Source of the DNA: JBEKTY01 sp049515555
Lineage (GTDB): Bacteria; Planctomycetota; Planctomycetia; Pirellulales; Thermoguttaceae
Reading direction: 5' to 3'
NCBI GenBank assembly: GCA_049515555.1
Contig: JBEKTY010000038.1
Coordinates: forward strand, 1-51,403
DNA length: 51,403 nt
Part shown: positions 32,613 through 40,654 of the stretch, piece after piece
Layout: each line of letters opens with the position of its first letter
Position numbering within the stretch: position 1 is the stretch's first letter
Notes under the pieces: model-generated
The model's database searches: none
What the model was told of the DNA's origin: nothing
What the model saw: the letters and a program-made list of their open reading frames with translations, nothing else
Translations under genes and position numbers: made by a program

Positions 32613-35600
32613 TTAGCGCTCTTCCAGCACCGCCTCGAGCCCGCACAGGATTGGGCCATGCCGGCTTCCCGCGTGCGGCACTAGCGCCACGTGCAGCTTG
32701 TCGGCAACATGGACGGCGTGGAACTCCTTGACCACCGCGGTAAGCGGCCCGGCCTCGCGGGCAAGGTCCACGGCGCTGGCGGCCTGCCGGCCTTGGATCC
32801 AAACATCGAACACGCGCTGACCGGCGGGCAACTCGTCGGGCTCGGCGAAGTGCAGCCGAACCGTGTAGGCCCGCACCGGCGACGGCTCCCGGCAGAGCGT
32901 GAGCGTGACCGAGGCCACGTTGCGAATGCCCGAGGCCGCCACCCAGCTCAGCCCCGGCGTGCCCGGCGGAACGCGGACCAGCGAGCTGTGCTGGCGGAAG
33001 CAAGCCGCATCCGGGGGCTGAACCTTGACGGGGATGTCCGGCGAGGGGCCGCCGCGGCTGGGCCAATCCAGCCACAGCGTGCCGGCGGGGTCGAGCCGGT
33101 CGCCCGGGGCCCCAAAGTTGATCCCCACGCGGCGAACGCGCCGGCCGTTCCAAGGATAGGCGTTGAAGGTCCACGTCTCCACCTGCGGATCGTAGAGCAG
33201 GGCCAGCGAAGTCTGGTTCTGGTAGGGGCAGGTACAGGTGCGGGTGTAGTCGGGGGCGTTGAGCAGCCCGCCGGCCGCGATCAGGTTCGAGGTGCAACCC
33301 GACTTGAACCCGCCCAGGTTCCCCGTCCCGCCGTCGCAGCGCAGATCATAGAATCCCGCCGCGGCCGAGCGGAAGGTCAGCAAGTGCTCGCTGCCGATGA
33401 TCGTGTTGCACCCGTAGTTGCGGCGGATCGTCCAGGGCATGGCCGCACCGCTGAGCGGATCCGTGCGGAAGATCGGCTCGCCGGTCAACAGCCGATAGGC
33501 CCTAGTCTGGGCGATGATCGTATCATGGCGGAGGATGCACGGGCCGTCGCACGGACGATCGAGGTCCTTCCACAGGACCTTGCCGTCGGCGGCCTGATAG
33601 GCGACCATCCCCACGTCGGCCTCGTCGGTGGGGCGGTCGCGGCCGGCGCTGCCGGCCTGGAGCAGCACGTCGTGCTCGGCCGAATAGCTGAGGAACGTGC
33701 CGAACACGTTTTCGGTGGTGCTCCAGATCTCGCGGCCCGATTGGGCGTCCAGACAGAGCAGGCGCGGCTTGTAATCGGGCGACTCGGCGGCCGCCGGCCG
33801 GCGCAGCGATTTGGGGCCGCGGCCTTTAACGGCCATGAGCCGCGGCCGCGGCCGGGCGTCGATGCAGAAGATCCGGCCCCCGCCCAGCGCGATGGCATTA
33901 TGCCGGAATCCGTAATTCGCCCGCCGCTGCCAGAGCTGCTGGCCGTCCGAGCGATCGTAAACGATCAGCCGGGGGCTGGCCAGCGCGTAGCGCAGCGTGT
34001 TGGCGGTGACCACCAGGTGCTCCAGGGTAAGGGCCAGCAGGCCGCCGTAGACGGCCGCACCGGCGGCCTCCGGCTCCAGGCGGATCTCCTGTTTCAGGCT
34101 GCCGTCAGCGGCGTCCAGGACGAGGATCGAGTCGCCGTAGACGACGTATACGCGGTCGTCGATGGTCGCGTAGTTGCCGCCGATGGCATTGGCCCCCGGC
34201 TGGTGCCTGGTTCGGTTGTAGAATGCGCCCAAGGCCGCCAGAGTCTTCTGCCACAGGAGGCGGCCGGTGTAGATATCCACTGCGCGGAGCACGTCGGGGC
34301 CTTCGATGAACAGCCGCCCGCCGCAGACCTGCGGGGCGGGGCCGTGCCCGTGCCGCGGCAAGATGTCGTCGTCCGCCGGGCCGCCGAACCACAGCAATCC
34401 CAAGGGGGCCTTCACCAATTGATCGGCCGAGAAGACCGTGTTGGCCGCGTCGGCGTACTGGTGCGTCCAATCGGCGGCCCCCGGCGGGGGGCCCGCGCGG
34501 ACCAGCATGGCGCCGCCTTCCGCGGCCCGGACCTCGGCCCCCGGACAATCCAGCCGCGCGGCCAGAGAGCGAAGTTCCTCGGCCGAAAGCCCCATGCACA
34601 GCGCCGTGCCGCCGTAGGGCCTCAGCACGTGGTATGCCGCGCCCACCAGCCTGCCGAGCCGCTCCCCGGACAGCCCCGGCTGCCGCTCCACGACTACCAG
34701 CTCGGCCAGATAGGGCGGCAAGGCATCGGCGGCCGGATCACTGGCATGGGCGGCCAACCGCGTGCCGTAAAGATCGAGCCCGTCCAAGCGGCGGCGCAGG
34801 CCGTCGACCCGCCGGGCGTCGGCGGCGACGGCGATCCAATGAAACCGCGAGCCACGCACCAACCCCTCGACCTGCTCCGGCTGCGCAAGACCGAACAGGA
34901 CCGCGTAGCCTTCCCGGTGGGAAAAGGCGTCAGGAACCATCTTTGCTAAAAAGGTGTCAGGGACCATTTTCGGCTCCGCCTTTTCCGTCGGGGATTGCAT
35001 CGAGCCCAAAATGGTCTCTGACACCTTTTCTCCGAAACACGAGATCCGCCCGCTGGTGGTCACCACGATGATCCGCCGATCGGCCACCAGGGCCAGCCAG
35101 GGATCGGCGTCCAGAGGAACTTGCCAGACGGTCCGCGCACGGCCTTCCGCCACGGCCGGGGCAAGCATGGAGAGAAGCCGGTCGCCGCCGACGAGGAATC
35201 TTCCGCCCGCCTTGGCGAGAAGTTGTCCGCCCGCCCGCTCGGGAATCGCCACGCGCCACAGGGTCTTGAAACCCGCCTGCTCGGGCGTCGCCGCTCGCCA
35301 TAGGGCTTTAAGGCCCGCCGGCTCGGGACGCGCCGCTTGCCACGGGGCTTTAAGGCCCGCCGGCTCGGGCGTCGCCGCTCGCGATGGGCTTTTGGGGCCG
35401 CCCGGGGATGCCCGCTTGGCCGCCGGGCGGCGCTCGCTCTTGCCGACGGGCTGCTCTTGGGGTCGCAGCGAGTGACTGAAGAGCTTGCCCTTCTCGATCC
35501 CGAACAGGGCTTGGCCGTCGCAGACGGTGGCCGCCGTCTTCTGGATCGGCCAGCCGTCGGCGATGCGAGTCATCTGCCCGGCGGCAAGATACCAGTCGTC

Positions 35601-36467
35601 GTGGGCCAAGACGTCGAAGGCCCCGCCCTTGGGACCGAACTCGAAATGCCACAGATCGCCGTCGAAGGTCCCGCCGCTCCTGGAGCCGAACTCGAAGTGC
35701 AACAGCTCGCCGCCGGCCGGATCGTAACAGCCGGGCTGGGTTCGGCCGCCCGGGGCCACGATTCCGCGTGCGGTGGCTGCCAGGTAGCCGTGCGGCACGA
35801 AGCCCCCGAAGGCCGGGCTGTTGTGCGGCTGCATGGTGTAGGCCATCCCCTCGCCGCTGTTGGTCCACAGCACGCGGCCCGAGTCGGGATCCACCGCCCG
35901 CACGAAGATCCCCATGAAGGGCCAGATGCCGGCCGAGAAGTACAGCCGGCCGTCGCAGAGCACGGGCGCCCCGCGAACCGGCCAGGTCGAGATCAGCCGC
36001 TCGTTGCCCAGGATCTTCCGGTCGTAGGGGCCGCCGCGAGTCCGCCACAACAAACTGCCCGTCGCCGCATCCAGGCCGTAGAGATAGCCGTCGTCGCTGC
36101 CGAAGTACAGCTTGCCACGCCACGCCACGGGCGCGAAGCGGACCGGGCCGTCGGCGTAGAATCGCCAGCGCTCCCGGCCGGAGGCCAGATCGTAGGCCGT
36201 GACCCGGTCGGCGACCATCGAGGGCACGAACAGCAGCCCGCCGGCGGCCACCGGCGAATACGAGACGTCGTACCGCAGGCTGGGCTGACTGGCCGGCCAG
36301 GCGGGTCGCGGGCTGCCCAGGTCCCGGCGCCACAGGAGCACAGGCGAGTCGGGCGGCTCGTCGGCGCTGGCCGCACCATGGCCCGCGTCGTGCCGCCACA
36401 GGGGCCAGTCCTCGCCCCAAGCGCCGCGCGCGGGAATCAGCAGCACGAGAATCAAGATCCGTCTCAT
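32613..36467 (-). CDS. Exported PQQ-like double beta-propeller protein with repeat inserts
   Basis: 1284-residue exported protein. ATG 36467 gives a signal peptide (MRRILILVLLIPARGAWG). About residues 20-340 are a first PQQ/WD-like propeller with W-blade units (GRERWRFYADG, TGSLLWRTRGG). About 358-415 are four 14-residue tandem repeats (ATPEPAGLKALWRA type). About 478-516 are encoded by a P3 palindromic repeat (EKVSETILGSMQSPTEKAEP). About 520-660 resemble a methyltransferase-like Rossmann domain (VEGLVRGSRFHWIAVAADAR, LPPYLAELVVVE) without a clear SAM loop. From about 665 (DWTHQYADAANT) a second propeller runs to about 1150 (GRLLWQKTL, DGKVLWKDLD), then a C-terminal beta domain. No ribosome site is visible; a P3 repeat directly precedes the start. 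Function unknown. Confidence 0.82.
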   Translation of the reverse strand: MRRILILVLLIPARGAWGEDWPLWRHDAGHGAASADEPPDSPVLLWRRDLGSPRPAWPASQPSLRYDVSYSPVAAGGLLFVPSMVADRVTAYDLASGRERWRFYADGPVRFAPVAWRGKLYFGSDDGYLYGLDAATGSLLWRTRGGPYDRKILGNERLISTWPVRGAPVLCDGRLYFSAGIWPFMGIFVRAVDPDSGRVLWTNSGEGMAYTMQPHNSPAFGGFVPHGYLAATARGIVAPGGRTQPGCYDPAGGELLHFEFGSRSGGTFDGDLWHFEFGPKGGAFDVLAHDDWYLAAGQMTRIADGWPIQKTAATVCDGQALFGIEKGKLFSHSLRPQEQPVGKSERRPAAKRASPGGPKSPSRAATPEPAGLKAPWQAARPEPAGLKALWRAATPEQAGFKTLWRVAIPERAGGQLLAKAGGRFLVGGDRLLSMLAPAVAEGRARTVWQVPLDADPWLALVADRRIIVVTTSGRISCFGEKVSETILGSMQSPTEKAEPKMVPDTFLAKMVPDAFSHREGYAVLFGLAQPEQVEGLVRGSRFHWIAVAADARRVDGLRRRLDGLDLYGTRLAAHASDPAADALPPYLAELVVVERQPGLSGERLGRLVGAAYHVLRPYGGTALCMGLSAEELRSLAARLDCPGAEVRAAEGGAMLVRAGPPPGAADWTHQYADAANTVFSADQLVKAPLGLLWFGGPADDDILPRHGHGPAPQVCGGRLFIEGPDVLRAVDIYTGRLLWQKTLAALGAFYNRTRHQPGANAIGGNYATIDDRVYVVYGDSILVLDAADGSLKQEIRLEPEAAGAAVYGGLLALTLEHLVVTANTLRYALASPRLIVYDRSDGQQLWQRRANYGFRHNAIALGGGRIFCIDARPRPRLMAVKGRGPKSLRRPAAAESPDYKPRLLCLDAQSGREIWSTTENVFGTFLSYSAEHDVLLQAGSAGRDRPTDEADVGMVAYQAADGKVLWKDLDRPCDGPCILRHDTIIAQTRAYRLLTGEPIFRTDPLSGAAMPWTIRRNYGCNTIIGSEHLLTFRSAAAGFYDLRCDGGTGNLGGFKSGCTSNLIAAGGLLNAPDYTRTCTCPYQNQTSLALLYDPQVETWTFNAYPWNGRRVRRVGINFGAPGDRLDPAGTLWLDWPSRGGPSPDIPVKVQPPDAACFRQHSSLVRVPPGTPGLSWVAASGIRNVASVTLTLCREPSPVRAYTVRLHFAEPDELPAGQRVFDVWIQGRQAASAVDLAREAGPLTAVVKEFHAVHVADKLHVALVPHAGSRHGPILCGLEAVLEER
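34921..35030. repeat. Palindromic repeat family P3, copy 1 (in frame within the PQQ gene)
   Basis: Arms AAAAGGTGTCAGGGACCATT and its complement (end TGGTCTCTGACACCTTTTC), plus a partial third arm at 34921-34945. No stop is introduced on the coding strand. Confidence 0.85.
35221..35392 (-). repeat. Tandem 42-bp repeats (about four units) within the PQQ gene
   Basis: Units of exactly 42 bp, for example GGGCTTTAAGGCCCGCCGGC followed by TCGGG and CGCCGCT, each encoding 14 residues (EPAGLKALWRAATP). The inner two units are the closest in sequence; the outer ones have diverged. Confidence 0.88.
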
Positions 36468-36470
36468 CGC

Positions 36471-36557
36471 GGAAAAGGTGTCAGGAACCATTATTGTCGG
36501 GATGCAATCCGCGATGGAAAAGGCGGAGCCAACAACGGTTCCTGACACCTTCTCGGG
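36471..36557. repeat. Palindromic repeat family P3, copy 2 (directly upstream of the PQQ gene)
   Basis: AAAAGGTGTCAGGAACC and GGTTCCTGACACCTT arms with ATGCAATCC in the loop. It ends 3 bases from the PQQ start codon, would form a hairpin in the leader, and is open in the same reading frame as the gene. Confidence 0.85.
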
Positions 36558-36639
36558 AAACTGGCAGGGGGGGTCGATCCGGAGGGAGCTGCACAATCAG
36601 CATCAGTACAGTATGCCCCGCCGGGCGGGATTCGTGCAA

Positions 36640-37314
36640 CTACAATCGGAAGTCCAGTAGTGTGTGATAGACTGTGAGGTTGCCGAGTTCTGGTCGACTG
36701 TGCCGGGTGGCGTAGGTGTATTTGAGCATCGGTACCACACGTGTTGCTGTCCACATGCCGTCGTCGGTCAACCGATGCGTGTCTTTCGAATCGCGTTGAA
36801 ACTTGCCCTCGACCGCCTTGGCCCAGTGTTCAGGGGATTCCGATTGGACGTACCCGAGCATGCCGCCTTCGTCTCCGGGACGGCCGTACAACTCAGCCAA
36901 GAACATGCCAAGCCCCGCCGGGCCAAGATATTCGCTGACAGAATGCGAGTCGTCGGTGCGGAGCCGCTTGGCCTCGAAATGATACACGGGGCGATTGCGG
37001 GACTCCGTGGATTCGATTGCGATGTCGATCTTCGGCCGCTCCTTGCCGACACGCTCGGGTACACTGACCGGCGCCTGATCGATGACGAAGTATTGATCCG
37101 CCCATCGAGGCAGCGTTCCTTCGCGCTGGGCGGATTGGAGGGTCTCCTTTAGCCGTTGCGTGATGAAGTCTTCGTCGGAACTGGAATGGTCCTCGCCATT
37201 GATTCTGCCGTACCCGATAGCGATGAGTTGGTGACAGTGTCGGCGGAACTGGACGACGTACTCATAGCGGTCGGCAGTGCCGACGACGCGATTGGGCCTG
37301 GATTGAACCGACAA
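36640..37314 (-). CDS. PD-(D/E)xK-type nuclease-like partner of the DNA methyltransferase
   Basis: 224-residue protein, probable restriction or DNA-processing component. The TTG at 37314 is chosen because it follows the methyltransferase stop by one base (TGA-G-TTG), implying coupled translation; upstream codons overlap the methyltransferase. A nuclease-like core is suggested by KIDIAIEST near 92-100 and VYHFEAKRLRTDD near 106-118 (Asp then Glu-x-Lys on consecutive strands). The rest (EYLGPAGLGMFLAELYG, GMLGYVQSESPEHW) is unrecognised. Like its neighbour it is less GC-rich than the rest of the window, pointing to transfer. It could alternatively be a non-catalytic accessory protein. Confidence 0.65.
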   Translation of the reverse strand: MSVQSRPNRVVGTADRYEYVVQFRRHCHQLIAIGYGRINGEDHSSSDEDFITQRLKETLQSAQREGTLPRWADQYFVIDQAPVSVPERVGKERPKIDIAIESTESRNRPVYHFEAKRLRTDDSHSVSEYLGPAGLGMFLAELYGRPGDEGGMLGYVQSESPEHWAKAVEGKFQRDSKDTHRLTDDGMWTATRVVPMLKYTYATRHSRPELGNLTVYHTLLDFRL

Positions 37315-37315
37315 C

Positions 37316-40300
37316 TCATTTCCCCCCGGTAGCAAGCATCTCCGCGATAATCGTGTCGGCATCCAGTAGCGCCTGGCTGCGGAGCCAATGAATTCGTTGC
37401 AGCGGCTTGAGCAACAAGGTACGCGACGCCTCATAAATCCGCAGATTGCGCTCGAAGTACAGCCATTGACTTCGTTTCTCGCGCACTTGCTGCCGCAGAC
37501 CCTCGAAGTCGCTGGACACGCCCGCGTCAGCCCGCTCCACCTTAACCGGTAACGGACCGCGGTGGTTCTTCAGCAATTGAACTTCCACCATCCCGGTTCG
37601 AGAGATTTCGTCGTACAGTACGTTGACCTTGTGGCGCAACTGTGCCTGATCCTCGAAAAAGTCATCTAGCTCCGATTGTAGCGCTTTTCCATAACATTGT
37701 AGTTCGGTCGGATCGGGTCTGCGGGCCGCCTCTTCCGTCACTTTTCCCTTGGCGGCAAATCTCTTACATCCTATGAAGTCCTCCACCAATAGTTGTTCTG
37801 TTTCGCGAAACGCCAAGAGTTGATAAACGCGATCGTTCAGCTCTTTCATCAACCCGGCAAGCGGATCTGGCGAATCGTTGGTGTCGAAACCAAAACGACG
37901 CTGTCCTTTGGCAGTTCCGGAACGCTTCGATCGATCGCCCTTCTTCAGTGCCTTTGCCGATACCTGCACAAGCCGTAAATGCAGGTCCAACCATTCCGAT
38001 AACGTTGGTGCGTCCCAATTTGGCACAGGCAGTGCCTTCAAGGTGTCAAGGGTGGAGACGTTAACAAAGACACCCCATTGCGGAGACAGCAAGAACTGAT
38101 GGTACTTTGCAAAGTCTGAACTCAGGTACAGTGACAATACCCTAAGAAAGTCAGCCTGTGCATTCGGACCGGCAATTCCAACTTGTCGCGGCGGTACGAC
38201 AATGAATCTCTCAGAGAACACAGCGTAATTTCGAGATGCCTGAACGATCACGTGCGGCGGTTTGCATATCTGGATTGGTGTCTTGCCTCCTCTCGTTCGC
38301 AAGTACGCTCGATCCCGTGAAATCGGCTTCAAAGCGTCCGGTGGAAACGCAAACATCGGGCCGCGTTCTCGAATCCTCTTTGGAAGCAACTCGTCTTTGC
38401 CGACCAACTCTTGGAAGAGGATCTTCTCCTGCTCGTGCCGCTTGTCTCTGAGCTCAAATCCTTGGAGTATGGTCAACTTCCGATCCTCTTGCTCTTCAGC
38501 CAGAGTAGGAAATCGTTTCGCAACAGCCTCCAGCAAGCGGCGATCCCGATGCGATCCCCACATCGCAAGCTTCCACGTGAGCGCGTCACCCTTGATTGCG
38601 TCTGCCAGGTCAACTTCACGGATTTCGCTTCCGTTCACGATTATAGTCCATGTGTCGACCTTCCTGTTGAACCGGATGGGACGGTTGGGCTCCTGGTTCG
38701 TGACCAGCGGGGCAAATGTCAATATCCGCTCTCGTTCGCCGACCGGACTCTTCCCATTCGACCGCAACTGATAGAAGAATGCGGCGGCTGGTAGTTCAGC
38801 CCGACCGGCAAACAGGACGTATGCCATGTTCGCAAAATTTGCGACCGTGTTGACTTTCAAGCTGCGAAAGAACGCCTTGCGAAAGCTCGTCGACTCGTCT
38901 TTGAACAAAGTCATCGCGGGCAGCAGCAGGCCAATGTTGCCGTCGTCACGAACGTGCTTGCTGACCTTCCAAGCGAACAGCTCTGCAACTTGGTTGCCAC
39001 CGGTGGGGTATTGGTGTCCGTTGGCGGCTTTCCATGTCGCCACACAGGCATCTTCTGGACGCGGATTCTCGGTGGAGAATTCGGTCCAAGGAGGATTGCC
39101 CACGATCCAATGGAACTTGTTTTCGCCGGTCCTCTTATGAAACTTTGAACCGATGTTAAAGAAATCCTCCTCCAGGCCGCCGAAGACATTCGTGCCGCGT
39201 AGCTTTGGGAGTTTGAAGTTCGTGTTCGTGAGGTCGGGTGGATCAACATAATCGAGCATGGTCAGCGCCAGGCTCAACTCCGTGACCTGGCACGCATCCT
39301 CATCGCGATCAATACCAAAGATGTGGCCTTGCAGTAAATCGCGAAGTTCGACGGGACGAAGTTTCTCCCCACTTCGCGCTAAGCGTTCCTTCTCGATCAG
39401 TCGGCGATAGCACTGCACGAGAAACGCCCCGGACCCACACGACGGATCCAACACTCGCATCCCTTCCTTGAGAGGAGAACGGGCCTCGAGTTCGTCAAGA
39501 ATAAAGTTGACCAAGGGGATCGGGGTGTAGTATGCGCCCGCCTTCTTCGCCTTTCCCTGCGAATGCAAGAACTGTTCGTAAACGACGGAAAGGGTCTCGA
39601 TGGGGATGTACGAAAAATTGTAGTCCTCGAAGAGATTCAGTTGGCCCGTTTGGGGATCATTTCCGAAGAACGCTCCGGCGACCTCCTTGACATGTTCCGC
39701 GGTAACGCCCTGTGTCCAGGGAATATCGAACACCGAGCCGTTGAGCCAGTCATCCACTTGCCCGACAAGCGACCGCAGCCCACTCAGTTGGGCGTTAGGG
39801 CCGAAGACAGATCGCTCCTCAATATTGAACAAATCGAGCCGTTCGTCGGAGAGAATACCGCGGTCGCGAAGATACCGCAGATAGACGTACTTGCCAATCA
39901 GGGCGTGCGCAACATGGGGCCCGAGTTTCATTTGGTCGCGAAGCACCCCGCCCAGTCGCTTCAGATTATCGAGCAGCCGCCAGTCGACCCGCATCTCCGG
40001 CCTGACGTATTCGCCTTTGTGACGCCACAATGCACCGTCGTCGATGCGGTCGGCATGGAAACTGGGAACGAGCTTGGAGACAATGTCATGCGCCGTCACG
40101 GTCTCGTTCAGGATGCGCGATGCGGTTCGCCTTGACGTGTCTGTAGCTTCGCGATACCCGAAACCGGAGTAGATTCGCACGTTCTGCGGCGTGCGTACGA
40201 TCACGAAGGGAACCACGTCTTGATTCCAGACGTGGCGGTGGACCTGCCGAGCGTCCTCCTCAGATTTCGCTTCGCAGACGTAGACCACCGGCACCAACGA

Positions 40301-40477
40301 TCCATCCAGAAGAGAAGCATCCTGACGCAACGCGTAGACGCCGGCTAGTCCGCAATGCTTTTCAGCGCGCCGAAAGATGTGGGCGAAGCTGGGTACTCGC
40401 GCGAGCGATTCGCCCGCCAGGAAGTTCGGCGAATCGTCGTAGCCTAATTCCGTGATAAGCTTCGCGACTGAGATCAT
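37316..40477 (-). CDS. Type IIG-like N6-adenine DNA methyltransferase / restriction-modification protein
   Basis: 1053-residue protein of the Eco57I/N6_Mtase type, predicted to methylate adenine in a specific DNA site. Motif I DPSCGSGAFLVQCY lies near 340 and motif IV IVGNPPW near 460, both intact. The N-terminal about 150 residues look like a nuclease-type domain (VVYVCEAKSEEDARQVHRHV near 58-77, with Glu-x-Lys), as in single-chain type IIG enzymes. The C-terminal half (from about 620) should hold the target-recognition region and ends in a charged, coiled-coil-prone segment. The ATG at 40477 has no clear ribosome site. Codon use and base composition are visibly more A/T-rich than the flanking genes, consistent with horizontal transfer. 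It overlaps no other gene and is coupled to the downstream nuclease-like gene. Confidence 0.88.
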   Translation of the reverse strand: MISVAKLITELGYDDSPNFLAGESLARVPSFAHIFRRAEKHCGLAGVYALRQDASLLDGSLVPVVYVCEAKSEEDARQVHRHVWNQDVVPFVIVRTPQNVRIYSGFGYREATDTSRRTASRILNETVTAHDIVSKLVPSFHADRIDDGALWRHKGEYVRPEMRVDWRLLDNLKRLGGVLRDQMKLGPHVAHALIGKYVYLRYLRDRGILSDERLDLFNIEERSVFGPNAQLSGLRSLVGQVDDWLNGSVFDIPWTQGVTAEHVKEVAGAFFGNDPQTGQLNLFEDYNFSYIPIETLSVVYEQFLHSQGKAKKAGAYYTPIPLVNFILDELEARSPLKEGMRVLDPSCGSGAFLVQCYRRLIEKERLARSGEKLRPVELRDLLQGHIFGIDRDEDACQVTELSLALTMLDYVDPPDLTNTNFKLPKLRGTNVFGGLEEDFFNIGSKFHKRTGENKFHWIVGNPPWTEFSTENPRPEDACVATWKAANGHQYPTGGNQVAELFAWKVSKHVRDDGNIGLLLPAMTLFKDESTSFRKAFFRSLKVNTVANFANMAYVLFAGRAELPAAAFFYQLRSNGKSPVGERERILTFAPLVTNQEPNRPIRFNRKVDTWTIIVNGSEIREVDLADAIKGDALTWKLAMWGSHRDRRLLEAVAKRFPTLAEEQEDRKLTILQGFELRDKRHEQEKILFQELVGKDELLPKRIRERGPMFAFPPDALKPISRDRAYLRTRGGKTPIQICKPPHVIVQASRNYAVFSERFIVVPPRQVGIAGPNAQADFLRVLSLYLSSDFAKYHQFLLSPQWGVFVNVSTLDTLKALPVPNWDAPTLSEWLDLHLRLVQVSAKALKKGDRSKRSGTAKGQRRFGFDTNDSPDPLAGLMKELNDRVYQLLAFRETEQLLVEDFIGCKRFAAKGKVTEEAARRPDPTELQCYGKALQSELDDFFEDQAQLRHKVNVLYDEISRTGMVEVQLLKNHRGPLPVKVERADAGVSSDFEGLRQQVREKRSQWLYFERNLRIYEASRTLLLKPLQRIHWLRSQALLDADTIIAEMLATGGK

Positions 40478-40654
40478 TGGTATGCGTGCGGCCGACGTGT
40501 ACTCTGCGGCGTGGCAGCCGGAGTTAGCCGCGAGTCGTTGACAAAACCTGTTTCTTGCCGAAGTATAGCCGTACTACCGGGTTAGGAAAAGGTCGCTTGC
40601 CCAGGAAAGACGGAAGACACGGAACTATCTACACCACCCCTCTTGACCAGTATC

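Noticed and set aside
28101..34949. Long plus-strand frames (28101-29930, 30093-31997, 32691-34949)
   Set aside because: Antisense to the GH2-like and PQQ genes, which carry the family motifs.
36640..40477. BREX or DISARM defence locus
   Set aside because: A PglX-like or DISARM methyltransferase was considered, but no PglZ, BrxC, BrxL, DrmA or DrmB-type gene is present; only the methyltransferase and one small partner are seen.
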